Numbered from the stretch's first letter, positions 1 to 8,857 are shown. The stretch is DNA of 64,000 nucleotides from an uncultured Prevotellaceae bacterium (GCA_902788605.1 CADAKX010000006.1:62001-126000), one strand, 5' to 3'. Notes: a model not told the origin generated them from the letters alone. A program made the numbers and translations.

Positions 1-633
1 AACAATCACGCAGTTGGGCATGGAGAACTCGTGTGTAGTGGCCTCCTCAAGGGTGAACGTACTGACCTTTTCTAATTTGGGATTCCCCAGATGCTCACCG
101 ACACTTATATTATAATAGGTATAGCCATACTCCAGCATGCGCTGGGCGATGGCGGCAGGGGTATGCTCCCTGTCGGTGAGTACGCCAATCTTCTCTGCTC
201 GCTCTATGAGGGCTCGGTCGAATGCCGGCCAGGGGCGCCCCGTCAGCGATACGATGCGCATGTCGTGATAGGGCATCACCAGTCGGTGGGCCAGTATCTG
301 CAGGGAGTTGAAGGTGGGATAGACCACAATCTCTGCGTCAGTCATCTTCCGCTTGATGGTATTGCCGAAACCAAAAAAGAGCGGGTCGCCACTGGCGAAG
401 ACGACGATGGGCATCAATGGATAATGGTTATTTGCCAATTGATAATTGTCGAAGACATCATCGAGGGGCACGGTGATGTCAATCCACTCCGCGCCATCAG
501 GTAGTAAGGACTCTACGATTTCGTGATGGCGCTTTCCGCCAGAGAAGACCTTTCCTGCTTTGATTATCTCCAAGACCTCAGGCGGAAAGAATGGCTGTGG
601 ATTGTCAGTAATTCCAATAACGATGAACTTCAT
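1..633 (-). CDS. cobL: Precorrin-6Y methyltransferase (CobL/CbiE-T), 3' part cut by window edge
   Basis: About 211 residues are visible, starting MKFIVIGITDNPQP, and the frame is open to the window edge. They form a CbiE-type tetrapyrrole methylase domain that methylates the corrin ring at C5/C15; the motif ASGDPLFFGFG (about residues 80-90) is the typical SAM-binding loop. The CbiT half (decarboxylating methylation) is expected beyond position 1 but is not seen. The start ATG overlaps the cbiC stop as ATGA, so translation is probably coupled. Residues about 61-74 (NYQLANNHYPLMP) are encoded by heptamer-like repeat DNA at 412-450 and look like an in-frame insertion just before the GDPLFFG motif. 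Whether it is called cobL or cbiET depends on the pathway; a CbiK homolog nearby favours the early-cobalt route. Confidence 0.85.
   Translation of the reverse strand, partial: MKFIVIGITDNPQPFFPPEVLEIIKAGKVFSGGKRHHEIVESLLPDGAEWIDITVPLDDVFDNYQLANNHYPLMPIVVFASGDPLFFGFGNTIKRKMTDAEIVVYPTFNSLQILAHRLVMPYHDMRIVSLTGRPWPAFDRALIERAEKIGVLTDREHTPAAIAQRMLEYGYTYYNISVGEHLGNPKLEKVSTFTLEEATTHEFSMPNCVIV
412..450. repeat. Heptamer-like repeat inside cobL
   Basis: On the minus strand, 7-base steps of the type AATTATC/AATTGGC/CATTATC/CATTGAT run across this stretch. It lies inside the CbiE coding frame and adds about 13 residues. This kind of repeat is otherwise intergenic in the window. Confidence 0.55.
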
Positions 634-893
634 AGGTCGCGACCTGGTTTGAGTTGTTCGGCATCGTCGAAAGTAAGTATAGCGTTGCAAAGTGTGGCGG
701 CAAGATTGCTGCCACCTTTTCTGCCTTCAACAATCATCTTGGGAATCTGTTTCAACGTCTTGACGGCATGTTTACTTTCGCAAACATGCACAAAACCGAC
801 TGGTGCCGCAATGATTCCCACGGGATGCATCTTGCCTTTACGCACCAAGTCGCAAATCTCGAAAAGTGCCGTTGGCGCATTGCCTACCACATA
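630..893 (-). pseudogene. cbiC: C-terminal part of precorrin-8X methylmutase (CbiC), out of frame with cobJ-cbiC
   Basis: An 86-codon frame carries the C-terminal half of CbiC/CobH (precorrin-8X methylmutase): VGNAPTALFEICDLV, then PVGFVHVCESKHAV and GRKGGSNLAATLCNAIL, all family signatures. Its N-terminal half sits at the end of the upstream frame (838-1980). The two join only if one base is skipped near 889-897, for example reading GIT-L-VVGNAP. The only initiator in this frame is an internal GTG at 888-890, so independent translation would give a half-domain without the catalytic His. Explanations are a real 1-nt indel, a sequencing error, or programmed +1 frameshifting. The stop overlaps the cobL start. 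Confidence 0.8.
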
Positions 894-1980
894 GAGTGAT
901 GCCTTTCTCGTCGGCCATCTGTTTGGAACGAGGGTCGTTGATGTAACAGTGCACCTCGATGCCCAGTCGCTCTAAAGCCCCTTTACGGATACCGCTTGCA
1001 GCCATTGTGACATCGGTAACAATATGTTTCAGACTGCCGTCAACCACCTTATTATATAGTATCTCCGTAGCATGTTCGTCCATCCAAAGACACTCTTCCA
1101 TGCCGAAGTCAACTGTTGTATGAATGGCATGCAGCAAAGGCCATAGACGCCATGTCGGCACGTCAGGATGCTGCATCTCGGCACGTATCGTGCGGAAGCT
1201 TTCCATCATGATAGACTGGCCGGGCTTTACGTCCTCCTGCTTCTCCTCACGATAGTAACCGCGCGGCGTGATAAATTTTCCGTCGTTGATATATGACTGA
1301 GAATTGCCAATCAGCACAACGGTAAACATATCGATGTCCTCAGGATCGAACTCGCTGAGGGTGGTGAGTTTCACTTCTTGTTCTTCACGTCCTGCCTGAC
1401 GGACATAGCCTACGGGTGTGTCGGCACTGCGTTCCTGTAGGAAAAGCTCTTGCAGACGGTATAGCTGCCAATAGCGACCGTGCGACTTAGGGTTATAGAT
1501 GGCGGTGACGAAATCGCCCACGGCTGCAGCCTTGATACGGCGCTCAATCACAGCCCACGGTGTCATGAGGTCTGAAAGAGAGATGATGCAGAGGTCATGC
1601 CCGATGGGAGCGCCAAGCAGAGATGCAGCTTTCTGAAAGGCGGAGATACCAGGGAGTACCTCTATACTGATGTCTGCCCCACGTTTCTGACACATTTCGT
1701 AAACTAATGGAGCCATTCCATAGATGCCAGCATCGCCACTAGAGATGACCACTACTACCTTGTCCTGCTCTGCCAGTTGGAATGCCTGTTCTGCGCGTTG
1801 CCTCTCCTGTTTCATGCCTGTGTCAACGCATTCGCAACCAGCTTTCAGGTAAGGCTCTATGAACTGGAAATAATATTTGTATCCTACTACGACGTCAGCT
1901 TCTTTCACAGCCTCCATCACAGCGGGTGTCATGTCTTCTGGGCTACCAGGTCCTAAGCCTGCAATGATAATCTTCTTCAT
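838..1980 (-). CDS. cobJ: Precorrin-3B C17-methyltransferase fused to N-terminal CbiC half (frameshifted)
   Basis: Residues 1-245 are a complete CobJ/CbiH tetrapyrrole methylase, which contracts the corrin ring by C17 methylation. The start MKKIIIAGLGPGSPEDMT, SSGDAGIYGMA (SAM loop) and FVTAIYNPKSHGR are diagnostic. A linker leads into the N-terminal half of precorrin-8X methylmutase: SFRTIRAEM and HAIHTTVDFGM, the latter holding the expected catalytic His, then VTDVTMAASGI. After ADEKGIT the frame leaves the CbiC sequence and ends in an unrelated tail (CGRQCANGTFRD), while CbiC continues one frame over. CobJ itself should be functional; the methylmutase needs frame repair. The gene lies 12 bp downstream of cbiB in the same operon. 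Confidence 0.88.
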   Translation of the reverse strand: MKKIIIAGLGPGSPEDMTPAVMEAVKEADVVVGYKYYFQFIEPYLKAGCECVDTGMKQERQRAEQAFQLAEQDKVVVVISSGDAGIYGMAPLVYEMCQKRGADISIEVLPGISAFQKAASLLGAPIGHDLCIISLSDLMTPWAVIERRIKAAAVGDFVTAIYNPKSHGRYWQLYRLQELFLQERSADTPVGYVRQAGREEQEVKLTTLSEFDPEDIDMFTVVLIGNSQSYINDGKFITPRGYYREEKQEDVKPGQSIMMESFRTIRAEMQHPDVPTWRLWPLLHAIHTTVDFGMEECLWMDEHATEILYNKVVDGSLKHIVTDVTMAASGIRKGALERLGIEVHCYINDPRSKQMADEKGITLCGRQCANGTFRDLRLGA

Positions 1981-1992
1981 GCTGCTGCAAAG

Positions 1993-2946
1993 TTAAAGAA
2001 TAATTTTGAGAATGAGGCAACTCGTGACGAGAAAAACCATCAGCACCTCAGCAATGCGGTTGATGCGAACGGCGTGCTTCATGTCGACTGTGGTTAGTTC
2101 GCGCTCATTCTCGCCGATATATGGCCTATCGAATAGTTGTCCGAAGTAATAGTGGGGGCCTCCGAAGCGACAGTTCAAGATGCCTGCAAGGGCGGCTTCA
2201 GGGAATCCACTATTAGGCGAGGCGTGGCGTCTTCCATTGCGCCAGATGAAACGGAGTAGGCCTTTCCTGGGTGAGGCTATTGCCATCAATAGGGCTGTGA
2301 GACGGGCTGGGATATAGTTGGCAATATCGTCGATGTGGGCGGCCCAGCAGCCAAAGTCCTTATAGCGTTCTGTCTTATAGCCAATCATCGAGTCGAGGGT
2401 GTTAACCATCTTATACGCCATCATGCCTGGCAAACCGAGAATAGCGAGCCAGAAGAGTGGGGCGATGACACCGTCGCTCAGGTTTTCGGCGAGTGTTTCC
2501 AAGGCTGCCGTCCTCACCTCCTGGGCCGATAGCTCCGTGGTATCTCGTCCCACGATGCGTGCCACCTGTTTCCTTCCTTCTTCTAATGAACGGTCCACAG
2601 CCAGGAATACTTGGCGAACTTCGCGAATCAATGTTGTTCCTGCTAAACAAAAGAAGATGACAATAGAATCGAAGACCCACCCCCATCCCCTCCCTGTAAT
2701 GGAGGGGAGTAAATAGAGATAGTGACGAATGAGATACGTGACAATAAAAACAGATACGATGAGACCAATGGCTACGAGTGCTCCTTTCGTCTTCCGATGA
2801 TTTCCTTTGTTGAGTCTATGCTCAAAGAAGGCGATGGCCTTGCCGAACCACACAATGGGGTGGGGCAGTTTGGCTGGGTCGCCAAAGATAATATCGAGCA
2901 TCCAGCCAACGAACAAGGGCAATATAGCAGTGATCCAGTTATCCAT
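1993..2946 (-). CDS. cbiB: Adenosylcobinamide-phosphate synthase CbiB
   Basis: A 317-residue integral membrane protein that joins aminopropanol phosphate to adenosylcobyric acid. The start DNWITAILPLFVGWMLDIIFGDP and LPHPIVWFGKAI are typical of CbiB, as are ENLSDGVIAPLFW and YKMVNTLDSMIGYK. Several hydrophobic segments are evident. Its start overlaps the end of the Thr-P decarboxylase gene by 8 bp; the two enzymes act in sequence (aminopropanol-P supply, then attachment). A short segment (LLPSITGRGWGWVFDS, about residues 78-93) is encoded by a GC-rich palindromic repeat at 2675-2712 and looks like an in-frame insertion between membrane segments. Confidence 0.92.
   Translation of the reverse strand: MDNWITAILPLFVGWMLDIIFGDPAKLPHPIVWFGKAIAFFEHRLNKGNHRKTKGALVAIGLIVSVFIVTYLIRHYLYLLPSITGRGWGWVFDSIVIFFCLAGTTLIREVRQVFLAVDRSLEEGRKQVARIVGRDTTELSAQEVRTAALETLAENLSDGVIAPLFWLAILGLPGMMAYKMVNTLDSMIGYKTERYKDFGCWAAHIDDIANYIPARLTALLMAIASPRKGLLRFIWRNGRRHASPNSGFPEAALAGILNCRFGGPHYYFGQLFDRPYIGENERELTTVDMKHAVRINRIAEVLMVFLVTSCLILKIIL
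2675..2712. repeat. Palindromic repeat inserted in cbiB
   Basis: C-rich tract followed by a perfect 8-bp stem, TCCCCTCC (2686-2693) and GGAGGGGA (2701-2708), with loop CTGTAAT. It resembles the dispersed 'GGGAGGGG' palindromes common between genes in Bacteroidetes, but here it is read in frame within cbiB. Confidence 0.6.
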
Positions 2947-3934
2947 TTTTCTGTCTGGTAAAAGTGTAAATGGCCTTTACGAGCTCATCGTTATAGTCTG
3001 GATCTTGTGTGGCTATGCGAAAATGGCACGCCTTCAGACCTTCGAAATTGGATGCGTCGCGAATCAAAAACTGATGGTTCTTAAGTAGATACTCTTTCAG
3101 TTCTGCTGCAGAGCCTTGCCTAATGGAACACAGCATGAAGTTCGTTTTTGTTGGATATACATGAATGCCGAAGATGCTTTTGAGCCTTTTGGCAAGAATG
3201 AAGGTCTCATTCATCAAATCCTCCTTCGCAATTTGTTCATAAGGATTCTTGTGGCTAAGAAGCCATAATCCCGCTTCGATGGCAAGGGCGTTGACAGCCC
3301 AGGGACGATGATTTTCGCGTAGACGTTCAATGACAGAAGCAGGAGCCGTGATGTAGCCTAAACGTAATCCAGGAATACCGAAACGCTTTGTCATAGAGTG
3401 AATCTGTATGACATTCCGCATCTCTATGGCTTCTTTGGGTGCTAACATCTGACAATAAGTGGAATCTTTGTACGACTGATCAATGACAAGCCAATGATGA
3501 CGACGAGACAGAACCTTCATTGTGTCTATACTACGTACCTCTCCGGTAGGATTGTTTGGATTGCAAAGCCATCGCACAGCACCACCTTTGGGTGCCTCTT
3601 CGTAACCAAACATACGGCAGGCATCGGCATACTCGCTGAATGTCGGACGCTTGACGGCGAATGTCTGTTCATGGCGTAATGATTGTGCTATGAGGTAGAT
3701 GGCGTCTGTAGCACCGCTGGTGACAAGAACTTCTTTTGGACTAATATGATACTCATCGGCAATACGTTCTTCCAATGACTGAGCTGATGGCTCTGGATAA
3801 TGATTGATAACATCGAGATGCTTGGAGAGGTAATTGCACAACTCGCTGGTATCAATCAATGATGGTATGTTGCTGCTGAAATTACAGCGCAACGTACCAT
3901 GCTCATATATATCGTCACCGTGTCCTTTAATCAT
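2939..3934 (-). CDS. cobD: Threonine-phosphate decarboxylase (CobD)
   Basis: A 331-residue class I/II PLP aminotransferase-fold enzyme that decarboxylates L-threonine phosphate to aminopropanol phosphate for the cobalamin nucleotide loop. The N-terminal NFSSNIPSLI, substrate/cofactor motif CNPNNPTGE (about 124-132) and HSMTKRFGIPGLRLGY with the Schiff-base Lys (about K183) fit histidinol-phosphate aminotransferase relatives. Position between cobQ and cbiB (overlaps of 8 bp on each side) decides the cobalamin role over HisC. The symbol follows Salmonella usage. Confidence 0.9.
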   Translation of the reverse strand: MIKGHGDDIYEHGTLRCNFSSNIPSLIDTSELCNYLSKHLDVINHYPEPSAQSLEERIADEYHISPKEVLVTSGATDAIYLIAQSLRHEQTFAVKRPTFSEYADACRMFGYEEAPKGGAVRWLCNPNNPTGEVRSIDTMKVLSRRHHWLVIDQSYKDSTYCQMLAPKEAIEMRNVIQIHSMTKRFGIPGLRLGYITAPASVIERLRENHRPWAVNALAIEAGLWLLSHKNPYEQIAKEDLMNETFILAKRLKSIFGIHVYPTKTNFMLCSIRQGSAAELKEYLLKNHQFLIRDASNFEGLKACHFRIATQDPDYNDELVKAIYTFTRQKNG

Positions 3935-5447
3935 TGCTTGAGAGTATTTGATAGATGCGTTCCATGTCTACATGCTGGCGCACGTGGGCAGCGAGTTTGT
4001 CGTATTGCTGTTCTTTGAAGTCGGCATAGCTTTGGGTGCTCTGTGGGGACTGTTGATTCACATGCTTGCTCAGTATGTGTTCGATGACGGGGGCATTGTC
4101 GAGGAAGCCGTGGATATAGGTGCCGATGCAATGGTCGGTCTGCAGGATGGCCTCGCTGGTGTCGCTGACGCCTTGGTGGATCTCGTAGCCCTGACATGTC
4201 TGACCTTCGAATTGGAACGTGACTTGCCTAGTGGTTTTGCTTGCTCCCATGGTGGTATGGATAGGCAGCAGACCGAGTCCTGGCAGATGCTTGATGTCGC
4301 CTTCGATGCCTTCTGGGTCGTCGATGGTCTGGCCCAACATCTGGTAACCTCCGCAGATGCCGATGACCATCTTGCCGTCACGATGGGCACGCTGGATGGC
4401 CTGCGCACATCCGTTTCGGCGCAGTTCCATGAGATCGTCGAGGGTGGACTTTGTGCCAGGCAGGATGATGATGTCGGTCTGAAGGATGTCCGACGTGTTG
4501 TTAGTATAGAAGAGATTGACGCGAGGATCTCGTTCCAAGGTGTTGAAATCGGTGTAGTTGCTGAGATGGCGCAGCAGGATGACGGCAATGTTGACTTTTC
4601 CCTCTGCCAGTTGCTTGCGCTTCTTCTCCAGACTGACGCTGTCCTCCTCGTCGATAAAGATGTCTTTATAATAAGGTATCACACCAAGCACAGGTACCCC
4701 ACAGATATCTTCCAACATTTTCCGGCCTTCATCAAAGAGCCGCATGTCGCCCCTGAACTTATTGATGATGATGCCTTTGATAAGCTGGCGGTCCTCTGCC
4801 GACTGGAGCATGATGCTGCCATAAACGCTGGCGAAGATGCCTCCGCGGTCTATATCGCCCACCAAGATAACATCGGCGTTAGCGTGGCGAGCCATCGACA
4901 TGTTGACCAGGTCTCTGTCCTTCAGGTTGATCTCGGCAATGCTACCTGCACCCTCCATCACGATGGGATTGTAGCGTGAGGCCAGACGGTCGAAAGCGGC
5001 ATGGACTTCTTGTCTAAACTGAGAGTTGAGAGTTGAGAACTGAGAGGTGTGATTAGACTTTCCTTTGGATTTGTCTTCTTGAGAGTAATCATACCTCTCC
5101 GTTCTCCGTTCTCCGTTTTTCGTTCGAAAAAGGTCGTACGCATCCTTGTTGCCGATGGGCCGTCCGTTTAGAACAACCTGAGAGGTGTGGTCGCTTTGAG
5201 GCTTCAGCAATAGCGGGTTCATATCCGTGTGACAGGGAATGCCTGCCGCCTCGGCCTGTACAGCTTGGGCACGACCTATCTCCAGACCCTCTGGTGTGGC
5301 GTATGAATTGAGTGCCATGTTCTGCGCCTTAAAGGGTGCAGGATTGTAGCCGTCCTGCTTGAATATGCGACAGAAGGCTGCTGCAACGATGCTTTTACCT
5401 ACATCGCTACCGGTGCCTGCGAACATGATGGGATGGAGCTGTTTCAT
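3927..5447 (-). CDS. cobQ: Cobyric acid synthase CobQ/CbiP
   Basis: A 506-residue glutamine-dependent amidase that amidates four corrin side chains. The N-terminal dethiobiotin-synthetase-like ATPase has FAGTGSDVGKS (P-loop, about 9-19) and PFKAQNMALNSY; the C-terminal type-1 glutamine amidotransferase has the nucleophile in VIGICGGYQMLG (about C365) and TYIHGFLDN (about H446). Residues about 109-143 are an extra, low-complexity insertion encoded by two heptamer repeat tracts (5018-5046 and 5095-5127). It separates conserved blocks without breaking the frame. The start overlaps the cbiA stop as ATGA. Confidence 0.93.
   Translation of the reverse strand: MKQLHPIMFAGTGSDVGKSIVAAAFCRIFKQDGYNPAPFKAQNMALNSYATPEGLEIGRAQAVQAEAAGIPCHTDMNPLLLKPQSDHTSQVVLNGRPIGNKDAYDLFRTKNGERRTERYDYSQEDKSKGKSNHTSQFSTLNSQFRQEVHAAFDRLASRYNPIVMEGAGSIAEINLKDRDLVNMSMARHANADVILVGDIDRGGIFASVYGSIMLQSAEDRQLIKGIIINKFRGDMRLFDEGRKMLEDICGVPVLGVIPYYKDIFIDEEDSVSLEKKRKQLAEGKVNIAVILLRHLSNYTDFNTLERDPRVNLFYTNNTSDILQTDIIILPGTKSTLDDLMELRRNGCAQAIQRAHRDGKMVIGICGGYQMLGQTIDDPEGIEGDIKHLPGLGLLPIHTTMGASKTTRQVTFQFEGQTCQGYEIHQGVSDTSEAILQTDHCIGTYIHGFLDNAPVIEHILSKHVNQQSPQSTQSYADFKEQQYDKLAAHVRQHVDMERIYQILSSND
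5018..5127. repeat. Two heptamer repeat tracts inserted in cobQ
   Basis: On the plus strand, 5018-5046 consists of TTGAGAG/TTGAGAA/CTGAGAG units and 5095-5127 of GTTCTCC/GTTCTCC/GTTTTTC units. Both are 7-bp periodic. Together with the bases between them they encode about 35 residues (ending SQFSTLNSQF) that CobQ proteins do not need. Confidence 0.65.
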
Positions 5448-6700
5448 ATCTTATAGAGATGCGTATAGCTGGCTAATACGTTTTTGTATCTGAATACTGG
5501 CGTTGACACAGGTTCACCTTTGGCATTATAGACCTGTGTGACGCTTTCTGGTGTTTCTACGAATTGGGTGTAATGGAATTCGTGTCCACGATATTCCTTG
5601 CCATCGAGTATAAAACGGCGATAACCTAGGGATAACTTGCGGTCTGCCTTGCGTGCTGTGATGGTGTAGGGCAGTACGCCACACATAGGATATTCGCCCT
5701 CGTCGGTGATGATCTTTTCACAGAGGTACATCATTCCACCGCATTCCGCAACGACTCTTCCTCCTTGTTCGGCAAAGTCTCGAATGGCTTTTCGGCAGGC
5801 TTCGTTCTTGACTAAGGCCTCCAAATGTTTCTCTGGGTAGCCACCTGGCAGATAGAGCAGGTCGATACCTTCCAAAGAGGGCACGTCTTTTTCTGGATCA
5901 AAGAAACTGACGGAGGCAAATGAGTCGATGTTTTCCTGATAGATGAAACTGAAACTCTCTGCATTGAGTGCGCAGCTCACTTTTAGTCCGACGCCTTCGG
6001 ACTCGCAGTCCGTCGCCTTCGGACTCACAGTCCGACGCCTTCGGACTAATGAAGACTGAATACCTTTCCAGTCGACATGTGACTCAATCAGGTTGATGAG
6101 TTCCTTGCTTTCCGCTTTCTCTGAGAAGTCCAGACCTAGGTAGCGTGAGCCTTGTTCGAGCGTACTGTCTTTCGGAAGATAACCAAAACAGGTAATCTGC
6201 AGGTCGTCGCATACCTGACGGAGCATTTCATAGTGTCTTGCTGAGCCTACCTTATTATATATAACGCCAGCAATATGCACGTCCTTTCTAAAGTTGATAA
6301 AGCCCTGCAGTAGCGGTGCTACAGAATAGGCAGCACTTTTTGCGTCGACAACCAGAATGACAGACAGTTCCAATATGCTGGCAATCTCTGCCGAGGAACC
6401 TTTGTCGCGATTGTAACCATCAAAGAGTCCCATCATACCCTCTACGATACATACATCAGCCTCTTTTCCGTAATGCTCAAAGAGGTTGTGGATATGCTCT
6501 GGGGTAGCCATGAAGGAGTCCAGATTGATGCTGGGACGACCACATACGGCCTCATGAAACTTCGTGTCGATATAGTCTGGCCCGCACTTAAAGGGTTGCA
6601 CGCTATAGCCCTTCTGTGTGAGAAGTGCCATCAGTCCGCGTGCAATGGTTGTTTTGCCGCTGCCGCTGGTAGGTGCTGCTATGAGAAATGCGGATTTCAT
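5444..6700 (-). CDS. cbiA: Cobyrinic acid a,c-diamide synthase CbiA/CobB
   Basis: A 418-residue ATP- and glutamine-dependent enzyme amidating the a and c side chains of (cob)yrinate. The N-terminal P-loop APTSGSGKTT (9-18), KCGPDYID and EGMMGLFDG mark the ATPase half; LLYLPGGYPEKH and VVAECGGMMYL (nucleophile about C320) mark the glutaminase half. The linker, about residues 218-239, is encoded by three tandem 22-bp palindromic units (5985-6050). ATG lies 1 bp after the stop of the receptor gene upstream, so the enzymes are co-transcribed with a receptor. Confidence 0.92.
   Translation of the reverse strand: MKSAFLIAAPTSGSGKTTIARGLMALLTQKGYSVQPFKCGPDYIDTKFHEAVCGRPSINLDSFMATPEHIHNLFEHYGKEADVCIVEGMMGLFDGYNRDKGSSAEIASILELSVILVVDAKSAAYSVAPLLQGFINFRKDVHIAGVIYNKVGSARHYEMLRQVCDDLQITCFGYLPKDSTLEQGSRYLGLDFSEKAESKELINLIESHVDWKGIQSSLVRRRRTVSPKATDCESEGVGLKVSCALNAESFSFIYQENIDSFASVSFFDPEKDVPSLEGIDLLYLPGGYPEKHLEALVKNEACRKAIRDFAEQGGRVVAECGGMMYLCEKIITDEGEYPMCGVLPYTITARKADRKLSLGYRRFILDGKEYRGHEFHYTQFVETPESVTQVYNAKGEPVSTPVFRYKNVLASYTHLYKI
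5985..6050. repeat. Three tandem 22-bp palindromic units within cbiA
   Basis: Units start at 5985, 6007 and 6029. Each has the core GTCCGACGCCTTCGGAC or a one-base variant, itself an inverted repeat. Three times 22 is 66 bp, exactly 22 codons, so the frame is kept. They fall in the linker between the ATPase and glutaminase domains. REP-like elements of this kind normally sit between genes. Confidence 0.8.
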
Positions 6701-6701
6701 G

Positions 6702-8765
6702 CTATTTGAATTGTATTTTTAATCCTGCCACCATCATGCGTCCTGGAGAGTAGAGGGCGTATTTCCTCGTGGATGAATCTATGCGACGGTCTACCTTGTT
6801 GAAGATGTTGTCAATGCCAAGGCTGGGTTCCAAAACAAGGCGGGCGATGTCAAACCGATGGGTGGTGTGCAGGTTCCAAACGCCATGGCCTGGTGCATCT
6901 TCGTAGTTGCCCGTATAGTAAGTCTTGGACTGCAAACGACTGCTGAGGTTGACATTCAGTTCGTAGTGTCTCCACGAACGATGATAGTTGGCAGCAATTG
7001 TGGCTGTGTGGCGAATACTACGGTCGAGTACCGTCCATTCGTCATCACTCTTGCTTCGTGCGTAGGTGTAGGCGTAGTTGGCAGAGAGGTTGAAACCCTC
7101 GAAAAGATTCATCGACGTGTTCAAAAGAAGTCCCTTTACATCGCCCTGGTCTTTGTTTTGATAGAGTGCATAGGACACCATCTTGTCGGCCTGTTCCTGT
7201 GTCATCTCAGGAAACTCGCTCAGCAGCATCAGGCGTGTGGCGTCGTCAACATCGATATTCTGCTTCTCCACCATATCGTTGATGCGGTTAATATAGCCTG
7301 TCAAACTGAAGGCAACGGCCTGTGTGCGATATTCCGCATTCAGCGAGATATAGTGACTCTTTTCTGGCTTTAGGTTTTGATTGCCAAAACTGATTTGCGC
7401 CTTACCGCGATTGACGGAGAAATAGTGGTAATAGAGTTCGTCGAGTCCTGGTGCGCGGAAACCTGCAGAATAAGTGGCGCGGAAACAGAAATTGCCTGGT
7501 GCATATTTCAGTGTGGCCTTGGGCGTCAGATGCTGGTCAAACGTCTCGTGATGCGTCAGTCGTAAGCCAAAGGTGGCAGTGAAGTCCTTCAGGAAACTGA
7601 TCTCATGCTGAGCATAAGCCGCCAATGAATAGACATGCTGGTCGATGTTGCCACTGGTAGCGGTGAGATAGTCCTTACGCCAGTCGGCACCAACGATGGT
7701 GGTAGAGTGTTTTGTCAGACTGAGAATCGCTTTCATCTGGCCCTCCATCATCCGTTGTTTCTTTGATTGCACATAATCGCCCACCTGATTGCTCTTGGTC
7801 TCTACATCATACTCCTTGCCATAGCGGAATCTGTCAGTTGTAAAGTTGACTTGAAGCGAATTCTTCGTTGAGAACTTATAGATGCCGCCCACATTCCAGC
7901 GAAAGCCCTTGTAGCGCATCTCGTAGTCGGTGCCGCCACTGATGGCTGGATGGGTGTTGGGACGGTCGGTTATCTTATAGGAATAGTCCAGCCCTGCATT
8001 GAGCGCCCAATGCTGATTGGGGGCGTAGGTGAACTTTTGTCCAAAGACGTTGGCTCGATAGCCAGTGAATAGTGGCGCTATGGACTGCTGGGTGTCTGTG
8101 TCGGAGCCCTTGACATATTCCAGGTCGTTGTTGCGATAGCTGTCGGCACGGTCGTGGGTAAACGAGGTGTAGGAGCCGAAGCCATTTTGATAGATGTCCA
8201 GCGTGGCACTCTCTGTCAGTACACCATGTCCGCTGATATTGGTACTGTTGCCCACACTGCATACAGACGAGGTGGGCTGGTCGGTGATGATGTTGATAAC
8301 GCCAGCAATGGCGTCGCTACCGTATAGAGAGGAAGCAGCTCCGTCAAGCACCTCGATGCGCTTGACTCGTGACATGTTGATGCGGTTCAGGTCGACATTA
8401 TTCGAAATGTCGCCCGATAGTTTCTGTCCGTTGATAAGGATGAGGATGTATTTGTTGCCGAGTCCGTTGAGTCGCAGTTGCGAACCCATGCTATTGGGGG
8501 CCATCGATACCTGCGGCATCATGCGGGTGAGAGCGGCGTCAAAGGTGGTGATGCCCAGCTCGGCAATCTCTTGACTAGAGATAACACGCACGGGCGTTGC
8601 CGTACTCTTGAGGCGTTGGTGGTGGCCCGACCCCGTTACAACCACGGGATTGAGGTTGTAGGCGTGAGCCACACTGTCGCGGCGTTCCATCTTGTGTATC
8701 TGCGAGAAAGCGGTGCTTCCAGAAAGAATAACCGCCAAAAATAGATATAGTAGCTTCTTGTACAT
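6702..8765 (-). CDS. TonB-dependent receptor, probable corrinoid transporter (BtuB-like)
   Basis: A 687-residue outer-membrane receptor: signal peptide (MYKKLLYLFLAVILSGSTAFSQ), TonB-box-like VVVTGSG, plug domain with NGLGNKYILILINGQKL and VKRIEVLDGAASSLYGSDAIAGVINIIT (quoted in parts), then a barrel ending LKIQFK. It leads the cobalamin biosynthesis operon, which supports a corrinoid or precursor substrate. The -7 box TATCTTTG lies at 8806-8799, giving a 5' leader of only about 30 nt, so no riboswitch fits before it. Confidence 0.88.
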   Translation of the reverse strand: MYKKLLYLFLAVILSGSTAFSQIHKMERRDSVAHAYNLNPVVVTGSGHHQRLKSTATPVRVISSQEIAELGITTFDAALTRMMPQVSMAPNSMGSQLRLNGLGNKYILILINGQKLSGDISNNVDLNRINMSRVKRIEVLDGAASSLYGSDAIAGVINIITDQPTSSVCSVGNSTNISGHGVLTESATLDIYQNGFGSYTSFTHDRADSYRNNDLEYVKGSDTDTQQSIAPLFTGYRANVFGQKFTYAPNQHWALNAGLDYSYKITDRPNTHPAISGGTDYEMRYKGFRWNVGGIYKFSTKNSLQVNFTTDRFRYGKEYDVETKSNQVGDYVQSKKQRMMEGQMKAILSLTKHSTTIVGADWRKDYLTATSGNIDQHVYSLAAYAQHEISFLKDFTATFGLRLTHHETFDQHLTPKATLKYAPGNFCFRATYSAGFRAPGLDELYYHYFSVNRGKAQISFGNQNLKPEKSHYISLNAEYRTQAVAFSLTGYINRINDMVEKQNIDVDDATRLMLLSEFPEMTQEQADKMVSYALYQNKDQGDVKGLLLNTSMNLFEGFNLSANYAYTYARSKSDDEWTVLDRSIRHTATIAANYHRSWRHYELNVNLSSRLQSKTYYTGNYEDAPGHGVWNLHTTHRFDIARLVLEPSLGIDNIFNKVDRRIDSSTRKYALYSPGRMMVAGLKIQFK

Positions 8766-8798
8766 GCTATATTTTCAGGTTTATTGCCCAATCGCATG

Positions 8799-8857
8799 CA
8801 AAGATAACAACTTTTTTCAAATAAGTTGCTTGAGTTTCGAAAAAAGTTGTATCTTTG
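8799..8857. promoter_or_regulatory. Symmetrical divergent promoter pair
   Basis: Both strands carry GAAAAAAGTTGT(T)ATCTTTGCA in facing orientation, giving an inverted repeat of about 21-22 bp centred near 8828. Each arm contains a Bacteroidetes -7 box, TATCTTTG: minus at 8806-8799 for the receptor/cob operon and plus at 8850-8857 for the riboswitch unit. The symmetry may simply duplicate a strong promoter or may be an operator for a dimeric regulator. Confidence 0.7.

Noticed and set aside
3948-4979. 343-codon plus-strand frame opposite cobQ
   Set aside because: Lies antisense to a gene with clear CobQ motifs; its sequence shows no recognisable domain and follows codon bias of the real strand.
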